From JBFWNZ01 sp050250795 (GTDB lineage Bacteria; Pseudomonadota; Alphaproteobacteria; UBA8366): a DNA stretch of 11,154 bases. The position numbers were made by a program, and so were the translations under genes. The notes under the pieces were generated by a model. That model did not search any database. It was not told the DNA's origin and saw nothing but the letters and a program-made list of their open reading frames with translations. Of this stretch, positions 1-5,676 are shown one piece after another (position 1 is the first letter of the stretch; every line of letters begins with the position of its first letter). Location: NCBI GenBank assembly GCA_050250795.1, contig JBFWNZ010000099.1, forward strand, positions 1 to 11,154, given 5' to 3'.

Positions 1-21
1 ATGCCCGAACTCGACGATCAC
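1..21 (-). CDS. ccmF: CcmF, cytochrome c heme lyase subunit (first 7 codons only)
   Basis: Only the first seven codons lie in the window, reading M(GTG)-I-V-E-F-G-H, which matches the usual N-terminus of CcmF/CycK proteins (MIVE-GH type). The GTG start overlaps the ccmE stop as GTGA. A strong ribosome binding site, GGGAGG, lies about 9 bases upstream inside the ccmE 3' end (plus positions 31-36). CcmF is a large multi-pass inner-membrane protein that takes heme from holo-CcmE and attaches it to CxxCH motifs of apocytochrome c. The gene order ccmC-D-E-F is the standard System I order, which supports the call. The rest of the gene runs off the left edge. Certainty comes from the match of start, RBS, N-terminal residues and context; the sequence itself is very short. 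Confidence 0.85.
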
Positions 22-506
22 CGGCCGGTTCCTCCCGGCGGTTCCTCGGCATGCTTCCAGCGCCCGGCCCGCTTCAACGCGTCCGCCACCTCGGGCGGCA
101 TATAGGTCTCATCATGCTTGGCGAGCACTTCCGCCGCCCGAAAACCGCCCTCGGGCAGGAAGCTGCCCTCCACCACCACGCCCTGCCCCTCGCGGAACAA
201 ATCCGGCAGAAGTCCGGTATAGACCACATCGACCGAATGCTTCATGTCGGTGACGGTGAAGCGCGTGGAAATGCCGTCCGGCTGCGGCCGGACGCTGCCC
301 TCAGCGACCAGCCCGCCCAGGCGCAGCCGGCGGCCCGGCTCCATCTGCCGGGATTGCAGGTCGCTGGGGCTGTAGAAAAAGACAACGCTGTCCTCGAACG
401 CCGTCAGCACAAGCGCCACCGCGATGCCCACCATGGTCAGCGCGGCCAGCAGTATATAGAGCCGCCGGCGCTTGCGCGTGGCGGCGCGCGAGACGGGGCC
501 GCTCAT
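18..506 (-). CDS. ccmE: CcmE, periplasmic heme chaperone
   Basis: 162 residues, the normal length for CcmE. It binds heme covalently in the periplasm and passes it from CcmC to CcmF. Visible features are a basic cytoplasmic N-terminus (residues 1-15), one uncleaved signal-anchor helix (about 16-37), then an OB-fold beta domain. The diagnostic heme-attachment motif is HDETY, with His131 as the covalent heme ligand and Tyr135 as the axial ligand (HxxxY, equivalent to E. coli His130/Tyr134), followed by MPPEV. The C-terminus is flexible and polar. The ATG overlaps the ccmD stop as ATGA, and a GAGGG ribosome binding site lies about 6 bases upstream. Translation is probably coupled with ccmD and ccmF. 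Nothing looks broken. Confidence 0.97.
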   Translation of the reverse strand: MSGPVSRAATRKRRRLYILLAALTMVGIAVALVLTAFEDSVVFFYSPSDLQSRQMEPGRRLRLGGLVAEGSVRPQPDGISTRFTVTDMKHSVDVVYTGLLPDLFREGQGVVVEGSFLPEGGFRAAEVLAKHDETYMPPEVADALKRAGRWKHAEEPPGGTGR

Positions 507-700
507 TCCAGGCCCTCGCCCTGATCCTCGGAATGGCCGCGCCGCGCGGCCCGCAGCGCGTCCAGCATGCGTTCGCGCCGGCGCAGGCTGCGCAGCGAAA
601 CCGCCAGCATCCCGACCAGCACCAGGGTGGCGATGCCATAGGCCGGCCAGACGAAGGCGGCATATCCGCCCATGGCGAGGAACCCGGACAAATCCGCCAC
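503..700 (-). CDS. ccmD: CcmD, small heme exporter protein D
   Basis: 65-residue protein beginning with GTG: M-A-D-L-S-G-F-L-A-M-G-G-Y-A-A-F-V-W-P-A-Y. The G-x-Y-A-x-[FY]-V-W-x-[AS]-Y pattern is the CcmD hallmark. It is followed by one transmembrane helix (about residues 18-37) and an Arg-rich cytoplasmic tail (RSLRRRERMLDALRAARR). CcmD is a small membrane protein needed to release holo-CcmE from the CcmABC complex. The GTG start is chosen because GGAG lies about 8 bases upstream, because it gives the conserved N-terminus, and because it falls 2 bases after the ccmC stop. The frame stays open further upstream into ccmC, but that extension is antisense-like read-through in the wrong frame. The only internal ATGs would delete the conserved motif. 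Confidence 0.92.
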   Translation of the reverse strand: MADLSGFLAMGGYAAFVWPAYGIATLVLVGMLAVSLRSLRRRERMLDALRAARRGHSEDQGEGLE

Positions 701-702
701 GC

Positions 703-1431
703 TCAGTCTCCGGCTCCGCCGGCCTGCATCGCCAGCAGGTTGCGGATTTTCGCCGCCGCGATCTCGCTGCGCATCCGCACGATCAGCAGCGCGGCATAGA
801 ACAGGGTGAAGCCCAGCGCCATCAGCAGCAGCGGCCACAGCATCGAGGGATGGATCGCGGGCGCGTCGAGACGCATCACGCTCGCCGGCTGGTGCAGCGT
901 GTTCCACCAGTCGACCGAGAACTTGATGACCGGCAGGTTCACCGCCCCGACGACCGCCAGCACGGCGGCCGAGCGCTCGCCGCGGCCGGGATCGTCGAAG
1001 GCATTGAGCAGCGCCATGTAACCCAGATACAGGAAGAACAGGATCAGCACCGAGGTCAGCCTCGCGTCCCAGACCCACCATGTGCCCCACATCGGCTTGC
1101 CCCAGAGCGAGCCGGTGACGAGACAGATCAGGGTGAACGCCGCGCCGATCGGCGCCCCCGCCCGCGCCGCCAGCGCCGCTAGCGGGTGGCGCCATACCAG
1201 GGCCGCCGCGCTCGCCACCGCCATGCCGGCATAGGCGAACAGCGCCATCCAGGCCGACGGCACATGCACATACATGATGCGCACCGTGTCGCCCTGCTGA
1301 TAGTCGGGCGGCGACAGCAACAGGCCCTGGACAAGCGCGATGCCGATGCAGACGGCCGCACCCGCCGCCAGCCAGGGCAGCAGGGGGTTGGCGATCTTCA
1401 GGAAGCGGGTCGGATTGGCGTAGCGATGCAT
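703..1431 (-). CDS. ccmC: CcmC, heme-handling membrane protein (heme delivery to CcmE)
   Basis: 242 residues with six predicted transmembrane helices, the family norm. CcmC binds heme in the inner membrane and attaches it to CcmE. The Trp-rich WWD heme-handling motif is present at about residues 115-124 (W-G-T-W-W-V-W-D-A-R). The two periplasmic heme-ligand histidines are His56 (in MYVHVPSAW) and His180 (in NTLHQP), matching His60 and His184 of E. coli. The start at 1431 is preferred over an upstream ATG at 1551. It begins the conserved MHRYANPTRFLK segment, an AGGAG lies 11 bases upstream, and the extra upstream residues are Arg/Ala-rich and unlike the family. It heads the ccmCDEF unit, cut off from ccmB by the two transporter genes, so it needs its own promoter. 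Confidence 0.96.
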   Translation of the reverse strand: MHRYANPTRFLKIANPLLPWLAAGAAVCIGIALVQGLLLSPPDYQQGDTVRIMYVHVPSAWMALFAYAGMAVASAAALVWRHPLAALAARAGAPIGAAFTLICLVTGSLWGKPMWGTWWVWDARLTSVLILFFLYLGYMALLNAFDDPGRGERSAAVLAVVGAVNLPVIKFSVDWWNTLHQPASVMRLDAPAIHPSMLWPLLLMALGFTLFYAALLIVRMRSEIAAAKIRNLLAMQAGGAGD

Positions 1432-1465
1432 CGCGCCTGACGCTCCTGCACGGGCTGTTAAGGCC

Positions 1466-1496
1466 CCGCCCGGTCGCGCAAACCGGCGCCGGGCGG
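1466..1496 (-). other. GC-rich inverted repeat in the ccmC leader
   Basis: An 8-bp perfect inverted repeat: CCGCCCGG (1466-1473) and CCGGGCGG (1489-1496), with a 15-base spacer that can itself pair through CCGGT/ACCGG. It lies between the candidate ccmC promoter and the ccmC start, so it would form a stable hairpin in the ccmC 5' leader. No U-tract follows on either strand, so it is not a typical intrinsic terminator. In such GC-rich DNA an 8-bp repeat could be chance. Confidence 0.35.
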
Positions 1497-1520
1497 CCGC
1501 GGCCCTTGTCGGGCGGCCCC

Positions 1521-1551
1521 TATATAGACGGAGGGCCACCCGCCGCACCAA
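1521..1551 (-). promoter_or_regulatory. Candidate promoter for ccmCDEF
   Basis: Reading on the minus strand, TTGGTG (plus 1551-1546) is followed after 18 bases by CTATAT (1527-1522), inside the only AT-rich spot of this divergent intergenic region. Transcription would start near 1514 and leave a leader of about 80 bases before ccmC. A promoter is required here because ccmC is separated from ccmAB by oppositely oriented genes. The match is reasonable but not strong, and no experiment supports it. Confidence 0.4.
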
Positions 1552-1563
1552 GCGAATCTTGGT
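1547..1563. promoter_or_regulatory. Candidate operator: 6+5+6 palindrome between ccmC and the MFS pair
   Basis: ACCAAG-CGAAT-CTTGGT is a perfect 6-bp inverted repeat with a 5-base spacer. It overlaps the candidate ccmC -35 box and lies about 85 bases upstream of the first transporter gene. Position and symmetry fit a dimeric regulator site controlling one or both divergent units. No regulator gene is adjacent, so the binder is unknown. Confidence 0.35.
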
Positions 1564-1647
1564 CGCACCCCCGCCGCCGCACCGGCTGCCGCTTCACAAG
1601 CCCCGAACCGCGTGATAGCTGGAGCGACCCTTTCGGAGGGCTTGAGG

Positions 1648-2868
1648 ATGACCGAAGCACCCGCCACGCCGCACCGCCGGCACAGCGCGATGCTGGTTCT
1701 CACCGCCGGCGCGGGCATCGTCCTGATGACCTTCGGCGTGCGCAACGGTTTCGGCCTGTTCATGCAGCCGGTCTCGGCCGAACTCGGCTGGGCACGCGAA
1801 ATCTTCGCCTTCGCCATCGCGATCCAGAACCTGGTCTGGGGGCTGGCGCAGCCGCTGGCCGGCATGATCGCGGACCGCTATGGCGCCGCCCGCGTGATCG
1901 CGGCCGGCGGCATCGCCTATGCGGCCGGCCTCGTGCTGATGTCGCGGGCCTCGACGCCGCTGGACGCGGACCTCTCCATCGGCGTGCTGGTCGGGCTTGG
2001 CATGGCGGGCGCCGGCCTGTCGGTCGTGCTGTCGGCGGTGGCGCGGGCCGTGCCCGAGGCGCAGCGCAGCAAGGCGCTGGGCATCGTCACTGCCGCCGGG
2101 TCGCTCGGCCAGTTCCTGATGGTGCCGCTGGGCCAGTCCTTTCTTGTCGCCTATGGCTGGCCGACGGCATTACTGCTGCTAGCGGTCGCGATGCTGTCGG
2201 TCCTTGCGATGGCGCCCGCGCTCGCCGGACGGCCCGAAGCCGCAGCCGACGCCGAACCGCAGACGCTGCGGCAGGCGCTGGCCGAGGCGCATCGCCATCC
2301 CGGCTACCTGCTGCTGATCGGCGGCTTCTTCGTCTGCGGATTCCATCTGGTGTTCATCGCGACGCATCTGCCGGCCTTCGTCGTCGATCACGGCCTGCCG
2401 GCGGAAATCGGCGCCTGGGCGATGGCGCTGGTCGGGCTGTTCAACGTGATCGGCTCGGTCGCGGCCGGCGCGCTGGGCACGCGACGGTCCAAGAAGTCGC
2501 TGCTCAGCCTGCTTTATCTCGCGCGCGCCGCCGTCATCCTGATCTTCGTGCTGCTGCCGGTCAGCGCCGCCAGCGTGCTGGCCTTCGCCGCGGCAATGGG
2601 GCTGCTCTGGCTCAGTACGGTGCCGCTGACCTCGGGTCTGGTCGCGCAGATATTCGGCACCCGCTACATGGCCACCCTGTTCGGCATCGTCTTCCTCAGC
2701 CACCAGATCGGCAGCTTCCTGGGCGCGTGGCTGGGCGGCGTGGTGTTCGACGCCACCGGCTCCTACGACCTCGTCTGGTGGGTTTCGGTGGCGCTCGGCA
2801 TCTTTGCCGCGCTGATGCACTGGCCGATCGACGAGCGCCCCGTCGCCCGGCTCGCAAAAGCGGGATAG
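1648..2868 (+). CDS. MFS transporter (YcxA/monocarboxylate-type), copy 1
   Basis: 406 residues, about 12 predicted transmembrane helices, a single-domain major facilitator. The loop 2-3 signature is at residues 72-83 (G-M-I-A-D-R-Y-G-A-A-R-V). TM1 carries an Arg at residue 32 in V-R-N-G-F-G-L-F-M-Q-P, a layout seen in OFA/monocarboxylate-like carriers, so a small organic acid is a plausible but unproven substrate. The start at 1648 is chosen over the in-frame ATG at 1612 because GGAGG lies 8 bases upstream (1635-1639) and the first 83 residues then align without gaps to the next gene. It is divergent from ccmC and followed after 34 bases by a close paralogue. Substrate not identifiable from sequence. 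Confidence 0.9.
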   Translation: MTEAPATPHRRHSAMLVLTAGAGIVLMTFGVRNGFGLFMQPVSAELGWAREIFAFAIAIQNLVWGLAQPLAGMIADRYGAARVIAAGGIAYAAGLVLMSRASTPLDADLSIGVLVGLGMAGAGLSVVLSAVARAVPEAQRSKALGIVTAAGSLGQFLMVPLGQSFLVAYGWPTALLLLAVAMLSVLAMAPALAGRPEAAADAEPQTLRQALAEAHRHPGYLLLIGGFFVCGFHLVFIATHLPAFVVDHGLPAEIGAWAMALVGLFNVIGSVAAGALGTRRSKKSLLSLLYLARAAVILIFVLLPVSAASVLAFAAAMGLLWLSTVPLTSGLVAQIFGTRYMATLFGIVFLSHQIGSFLGAWLGGVVFDATGSYDLVWWVSVALGIFAALMHWPIDERPVARLAKAG

Positions 2869-2902
2869 ACTGCGCCGCCCGCCTCCCGCCAGGACATCCC
2901 CG

Positions 2903-4120
2903 ATGGCCGACGCCGCCACCGACCGCCGCAGTCTCACCCCCTTCCTGATGGTACTCGCCGCCGGCTGCACGATCATGGTGATTGTCTACGGCATCCGCAC
3001 CAGCTTCGGCCTGTTCATGCAGCCGATCTCCGCCGGATTCGGCTGGGGCCGCGAAGCCTTCGCGCTGGCTATCGCGATCCAGAATCTGGTCTGGGGCGTC
3101 ACCCAGCCCTTCTCGGGTGCATTGGCCGACCGCTACGGCTCGGGCCGGGTGATGGCGGCGGGTGCCACGCTGTTCGCCATCGGCATCTTCGCCATGTCGA
3201 TGGTGACGACGCCGCTGGGTGCGCAGATGTCCATCGGCGTGGTCGTCGGGCTGGGCCTCTCGGGCACCGGGTTCGCCGCGGTGCAGTCGGCCATCGGCAA
3301 GGCGGCCCCCGAACGCTGGCGGGCGCTGGCGCTGGGAATCGGCGGGGCGGCGGGCTCCTTCGGGCAGTTCGTCCTGGTCCCGCTCGGCCAGTCCTTCATC
3401 GAGGCCTATGGCTGGCAGTCGGTGCTGACGATGTATGCCGCCGCGCTGCTGCTGATCGTGCCGATGACCGCCGCCATCCGGCGCAACGCCGTGCAGGCGG
3501 CGGCCGGACCGGCGCAGACCATGCGCGAGGCGCTGAGCGAGGCGCGGGCGCATCTGGGGTACCGCTTCCTGATCGCGGGCTTCTTCGTCTGCGGCTTCCA
3601 CGTCACCTTCATGGCGACCCACCTGCCGGCCTATGTCGTGGACAAGGGCCTGTCGCCGCATGTCGGCGCCTGGGCCATCGGGCTGGTCGGGCTGTTCAAC
3701 ATCTTCGGCAGCCTGCTGGCCGGCATCCTGGGCAGCCGGCTCAGCAAGAAATACCTGCTGAGCTTCCTGTACATGGCGCGCGCGACGGTCATCACGATCT
3801 TCGTGCTGACGCCGATCTCGGAACTGTCCGTCCTGGTCTTCGCCGCCACCATGGGGCTGCTCTGGCTCAGCACGGTGCCGCTGACCACGGCGCTGGTCGC
3901 CCAGATATTCGGCACGCGCTACCTGTCCACGCTGTTCGGCATCGTGTTCATGAGCCACCAGTTCGGCAGCTTCGCCGGCGCCTGGGCCGGCGGCTTCGTG
4001 TTCGACGCCACCGGCTCCTACACGCTGATGTGGTGGATCGCAGTGGCGCTGGGCGTGCTGTCCTCCGCCCTGCACTGGCCCATCGACGAGCGCCCCGTCG
4101 CGCGCCCTGCCCCCGCCTGA
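2903..4120 (+). CDS. MFS transporter (YcxA/monocarboxylate-type), copy 2
   Basis: 405 residues, 12-helix major facilitator, paralogous to the gene just upstream over its full length. The two align without gaps through the N-terminal 83 residues (I-R-T-S-F-G-L-F-M-Q-P with Arg32; loop motif G-A-L-A-D-R-Y-G-S-G-R-V at 72-83). They are also near identical around FGTRY and at the C-terminus (WPIDERPVAR). By eye about 70 percent of the last 50 residues match. The ATG has AGGA about 8 bases upstream, and the 34-base gap implies co-transcription with copy 1. Its stop is 4 bases from the convergent ccmB stop. Likely a tandem duplicate that has diverged, either for different substrates or, less likely, as heteromeric partners. 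Confidence 0.9.
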   Translation: MADAATDRRSLTPFLMVLAAGCTIMVIVYGIRTSFGLFMQPISAGFGWGREAFALAIAIQNLVWGVTQPFSGALADRYGSGRVMAAGATLFAIGIFAMSMVTTPLGAQMSIGVVVGLGLSGTGFAAVQSAIGKAAPERWRALALGIGGAAGSFGQFVLVPLGQSFIEAYGWQSVLTMYAAALLLIVPMTAAIRRNAVQAAAGPAQTMREALSEARAHLGYRFLIAGFFVCGFHVTFMATHLPAYVVDKGLSPHVGAWAIGLVGLFNIFGSLLAGILGSRLSKKYLLSFLYMARATVITIFVLTPISELSVLVFAATMGLLWLSTVPLTTALVAQIFGTRYLSTLFGIVFMSHQFGSFAGAWAGGFVFDATGSYTLMWWIAVALGVLSSALHWPIDERPVARPAPA

Positions 4121-4129
4121 CCGGTCAGG
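4116..4129. repeat. 14-bp perfect palindrome spanning two convergent stop codons
   Basis: CCTGACCGGTCAGG is a perfect palindrome containing the TGA of the second transporter gene (4118-4120) and the reverse-strand TGA of ccmB (4125-4127). With no loop bases it would make only a short hairpin (CCTGA/TCAGG around CCGG) and there is no U-tract, so it is at best a weak bidirectional transcript-end structure. Confidence 0.45.
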
Positions 4130-4790
4130 ACTGCGCCTGGCGCAGCGCTGCTGCCGCCGCCACCGGCGCCAGCGGCAATGCCGCGGCCAGCAAGGCCCCC
4201 AGCAGCAGCAGATGCGGCCGGGCGCCCGTGCCCATGACCGCCGCATCGACCGCCGCGACGCCGAAGACCAGCACCGGGATCAGCAGCGGCAGCACGAGCA
4301 GCGGGACAAGCACCCCGCCGCGCCGTGCACCGACCGTCAGCGCCGCCCCGACGGCGCCCAGCAGGCTCATCGCCGGGGTGCCCAGCAGCATCGCCGCCAG
4401 CAGCGCCCCATAGCCCGCCGCCGGCAGGTGCAGCAGCAATGCCAGCACCGGCGAGGCCAGGATCAGCGGCAGGCCGGTCGTGAGCCAGTGCGCCGCCGTC
4501 TTGGCCAGCACCGTCATCTCCAGCGGCACCGGCGCCAGCAGCAGCAGATCGAGCGAGCCGTCCTCATGGTCGTGCTGGAACAGGCGGTCGAGCGACAGCA
4601 TGGCCGCAAGCAGGGCCGTCACCCAGATCACCCCGGCGGCGACGCGGGCCAGCACGCCCGGCTCCGGTCCCAGGCCGAAGGGAAACAGCACCACGGCCAG
4701 CACGAAGAACCCGACGACCGTCAGCGCGTCGGCGGCATGCCGCAGCGCCAGCCACAATTCCCGCTGCAGCAATGCCGCGAACCCCGTCAT
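4125..4790 (-). CDS. ccmB: CcmB, heme exporter ABC transporter permease
   Basis: 221 residues with about six membrane helices, the standard length of CcmB. It is the membrane partner of the CcmA ATPase, and the CcmAB complex drives release of holo-CcmE from CcmC/D rather than simple heme export. The family signature is visible: R-L-F-Q-H-D-H-E-D-G-S-L-D-L-L-L-L-A-P-V-P-L (about residues 69-90), the conserved ED-GSLD-LLL-P-PL cytoplasmic loop that contacts the ATPase. The ATG at 4790 overlaps the ccmA stop as ATGA, which fixes the start; an in-frame extension further upstream runs through ccmA in the wrong frame. Unusually, ccmC does not follow: downstream lies a convergent transporter gene only 4 bases away. 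Confidence 0.95.
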   Translation of the reverse strand: MTGFAALLQRELWLALRHAADALTVVGFFVLAVVLFPFGLGPEPGVLARVAAGVIWVTALLAAMLSLDRLFQHDHEDGSLDLLLLAPVPLEMTVLAKTAAHWLTTGLPLILASPVLALLLHLPAAGYGALLAAMLLGTPAMSLLGAVGAALTVGARRGGVLVPLLVLPLLIPVLVFGVAAVDAAVMGTGARPHLLLLGALLAAALPLAPVAAAAALRQAQS

Positions 4791-5467
4791 GGCCGCGGCC
4801 CCGCAGGACGGTCGAGGACCAGCATGCCGGCATCGGCAAGATCGAGATCCAGATGCGTCGACAGGGCGACCATCCCGCCTGCCGCGCGATGGGCGGCGAT
4901 GGCGGCGGCCAGCCTTGCCGTCGAGGCGTCGTCCAGGCTGGCCGTGGGTTCGTCCAGCAGCCACAAGGCCGCGGGCCGCGTGACAAGCCGCGCCAGCGCA
5001 AGCCGGCGCCGCTGTCCGGCGGAGAGATAGCGGCAGGGCAGCCCGGCCAGCGCCTCAAGCTCGAAGGCGGTCAAGGCATCGGAAACCCGATCCTCGGCGG
5101 TGCGCTGGGCATCGGTGACCCCAAACAGCGCCAGCAATCCGGGCTCCGGCGCGAGCCGCGCCCAGAACCGCAAGTCCTCGGTAACGGTCAGGACCGGTTT
5201 CACCGCATCCAGATGCCCGGCATAGGCGACGGCCGACCGGCGGTCGCCGGCATCCAGCGCGGCCGGCGCGCCGGTCCAGGACAGGCTGCCCGCAGCGGGA
5301 CGCAGCAGGCCGGCCATCAGCCGCAGCAGGCTGGACTTGCCGCTGCCGTTGGGACCGCGCAGCACCAGCGCCCCACCCGGCGCCAGGGCAAATCCCAGCC
5401 CGTCGAACACGACCCGTCCGCCGCGTTCGCAACGCAGCCGGTCGCCGAGATATCGGGGAGCGGTCAT
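4787..5467 (-). CDS. ccmA: CcmA, heme exporter ABC transporter ATP-binding protein
   Basis: 226 residues, a complete single ABC ATPase domain. Walker A is G-P-N-G-S-G-K-S (38-45). The Q-loop region carries the CcmA-type G-H-L-D-A-V-K (84-90). The signature is L-S-A-G-Q (148-152), Walker B is L-W-L-L-D-E-P (168-174, catalytic Glu173), and the H-loop is S-T-H-L-D with His205. ATP hydrolysis by CcmAB releases holo-CcmE. The start at 5467 has only a weak GGGA about 8 bases upstream. It overlaps ccmB by 4 bases. Upstream, 54 bases away, ends a strong intrinsic terminator preceded by a hairpin array on the same strand, so the gene may be attenuated or may use a weak promoter of its own (a TAAATC at 5507-5502 is the only visible -10-like element). 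Confidence 0.95.
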   Translation of the reverse strand: MTAPRYLGDRLRCERGGRVVFDGLGFALAPGGALVLRGPNGSGKSSLLRLMAGLLRPAAGSLSWTGAPAALDAGDRRSAVAYAGHLDAVKPVLTVTEDLRFWARLAPEPGLLALFGVTDAQRTAEDRVSDALTAFELEALAGLPCRYLSAGQRRRLALARLVTRPAALWLLDEPTASLDDASTARLAAAIAAHRAAGGMVALSTHLDLDLADAGMLVLDRPAGPRP

Positions 5468-5521
5468 CGGTTCGGTCCCGGCCTCGCCATGGGTCGAGGG
5501 TGATTTAGCAGTGCCGGAGCC

Positions 5522-5562
5522 TAAAAGAAAAGGCGGCCACCAGGGGTGGGCTGGTGGCCGCC
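5522..5562 (-). terminator. Strong intrinsic terminator upstream of ccmA
   Basis: A perfect 12-bp stem, GGCGGCCACCAG / CTGGTGGCCGCC (arms 5562-5551 and 5543-5532 on the minus strand), closes a 7-base loop CCCACCC. It is followed directly on the minus strand by TTTTCTTTTA. This is a textbook factor-independent terminator in the minus orientation; on the plus strand the hairpin is followed by GAGGTCGTG and would not terminate. No protein gene ends just before it on that strand, so it terminates either a small RNA or a ccmA leader transcript. Confidence 0.85.
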
Positions 5563-5640
5563 GAGGTCGTGTACGGCCTAGGGGTAAGGCCGTCAGTGGA
5601 GGCTGTCAGGGTAGCCTCGTCTGAGAGGGGAGGTCTCAGT
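5522..5640 (-). ncRNA. Candidate small RNA or ccmA leader: four hairpins with C-rich loops
   Basis: On the minus strand four perfect stem-loops follow one another. H1 is 5639-5621 (6-bp stem, loop CCTCCCC). H2 is 5618-5599 (6-bp stem GAGGCT/AGCCTC, loop ACCCTGAC). H3 is 5593-5573 (7-bp stem ACGGCCT/AGGCCGT, loop TACCCCT). H4 is 5562-5532, the terminator (loop CCCACCC). Linkers are 2, 5 and 10 bases. Every loop has a run of at least three C, a design known from alphaproteobacterial and Gram-positive sRNAs that target Shine-Dalgarno sequences through C-rich loops. A transcript of about 120 bases starting near 5640 fits an upstream promoter-like element. No reading frame of note occupies it. The alternative is a cis-acting attenuator for ccmA, whose start is 54 bases beyond the U-tract. 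I do not recognise it as a named family. Confidence 0.6.
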
Positions 5641-5647
5641 AACGATA

Positions 5648-5675
5648 TAGATAGGGGGCGAAAATGGCGGGTAAA
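5648..5675 (-). promoter_or_regulatory. Candidate promoter of the hairpin-array RNA
   Basis: On the minus strand TTTACC (5675-5670) is followed after 16 bases by TATCTA (5653-5648), within an AT-rich patch CTATCTATAT. A start near 5641 would place the first nucleotide just before hairpin H1. The -35 matches four of six consensus positions and the -10 three, so the prediction rests partly on its position. Confidence 0.35.
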
Positions 5676-5676
5676 G

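Noticed and set aside
472..1182. A 236-codon plus-strand frame across ccmC and ccmD
   Set aside because: Antisense to ccmC/ccmD with Arg/Pro/Gln-rich composition; the minus-strand proteins carry family-specific heme motifs and explain the region.
1612..1647. Upstream in-frame ATG for the first transporter
   Set aside because: No ribosome binding site precedes it, whereas ATG 1648 has GGAGG 8 bases upstream and gives an N-terminus that aligns with the paralogue.
2696..4246. A 516-codon minus-strand open frame opposite the transporter genes and the ccmB 3' end
   Set aside because: Composition is Gln/Arg/Gly/His-rich without domains, and it overlaps three real genes. Its similarity to the 2179-2976 antisense frame only reflects the duplication of the transporters.
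5532..5639. Plus-strand reading of the hairpin array as a CsrB/RsmZ-like RNA with G-rich loops
   Set aside because: Only one loop (GGGGAGG) contains GGA, and no U-tract follows the last hairpin on that strand. The terminator geometry fixes the minus strand as the RNA strand.
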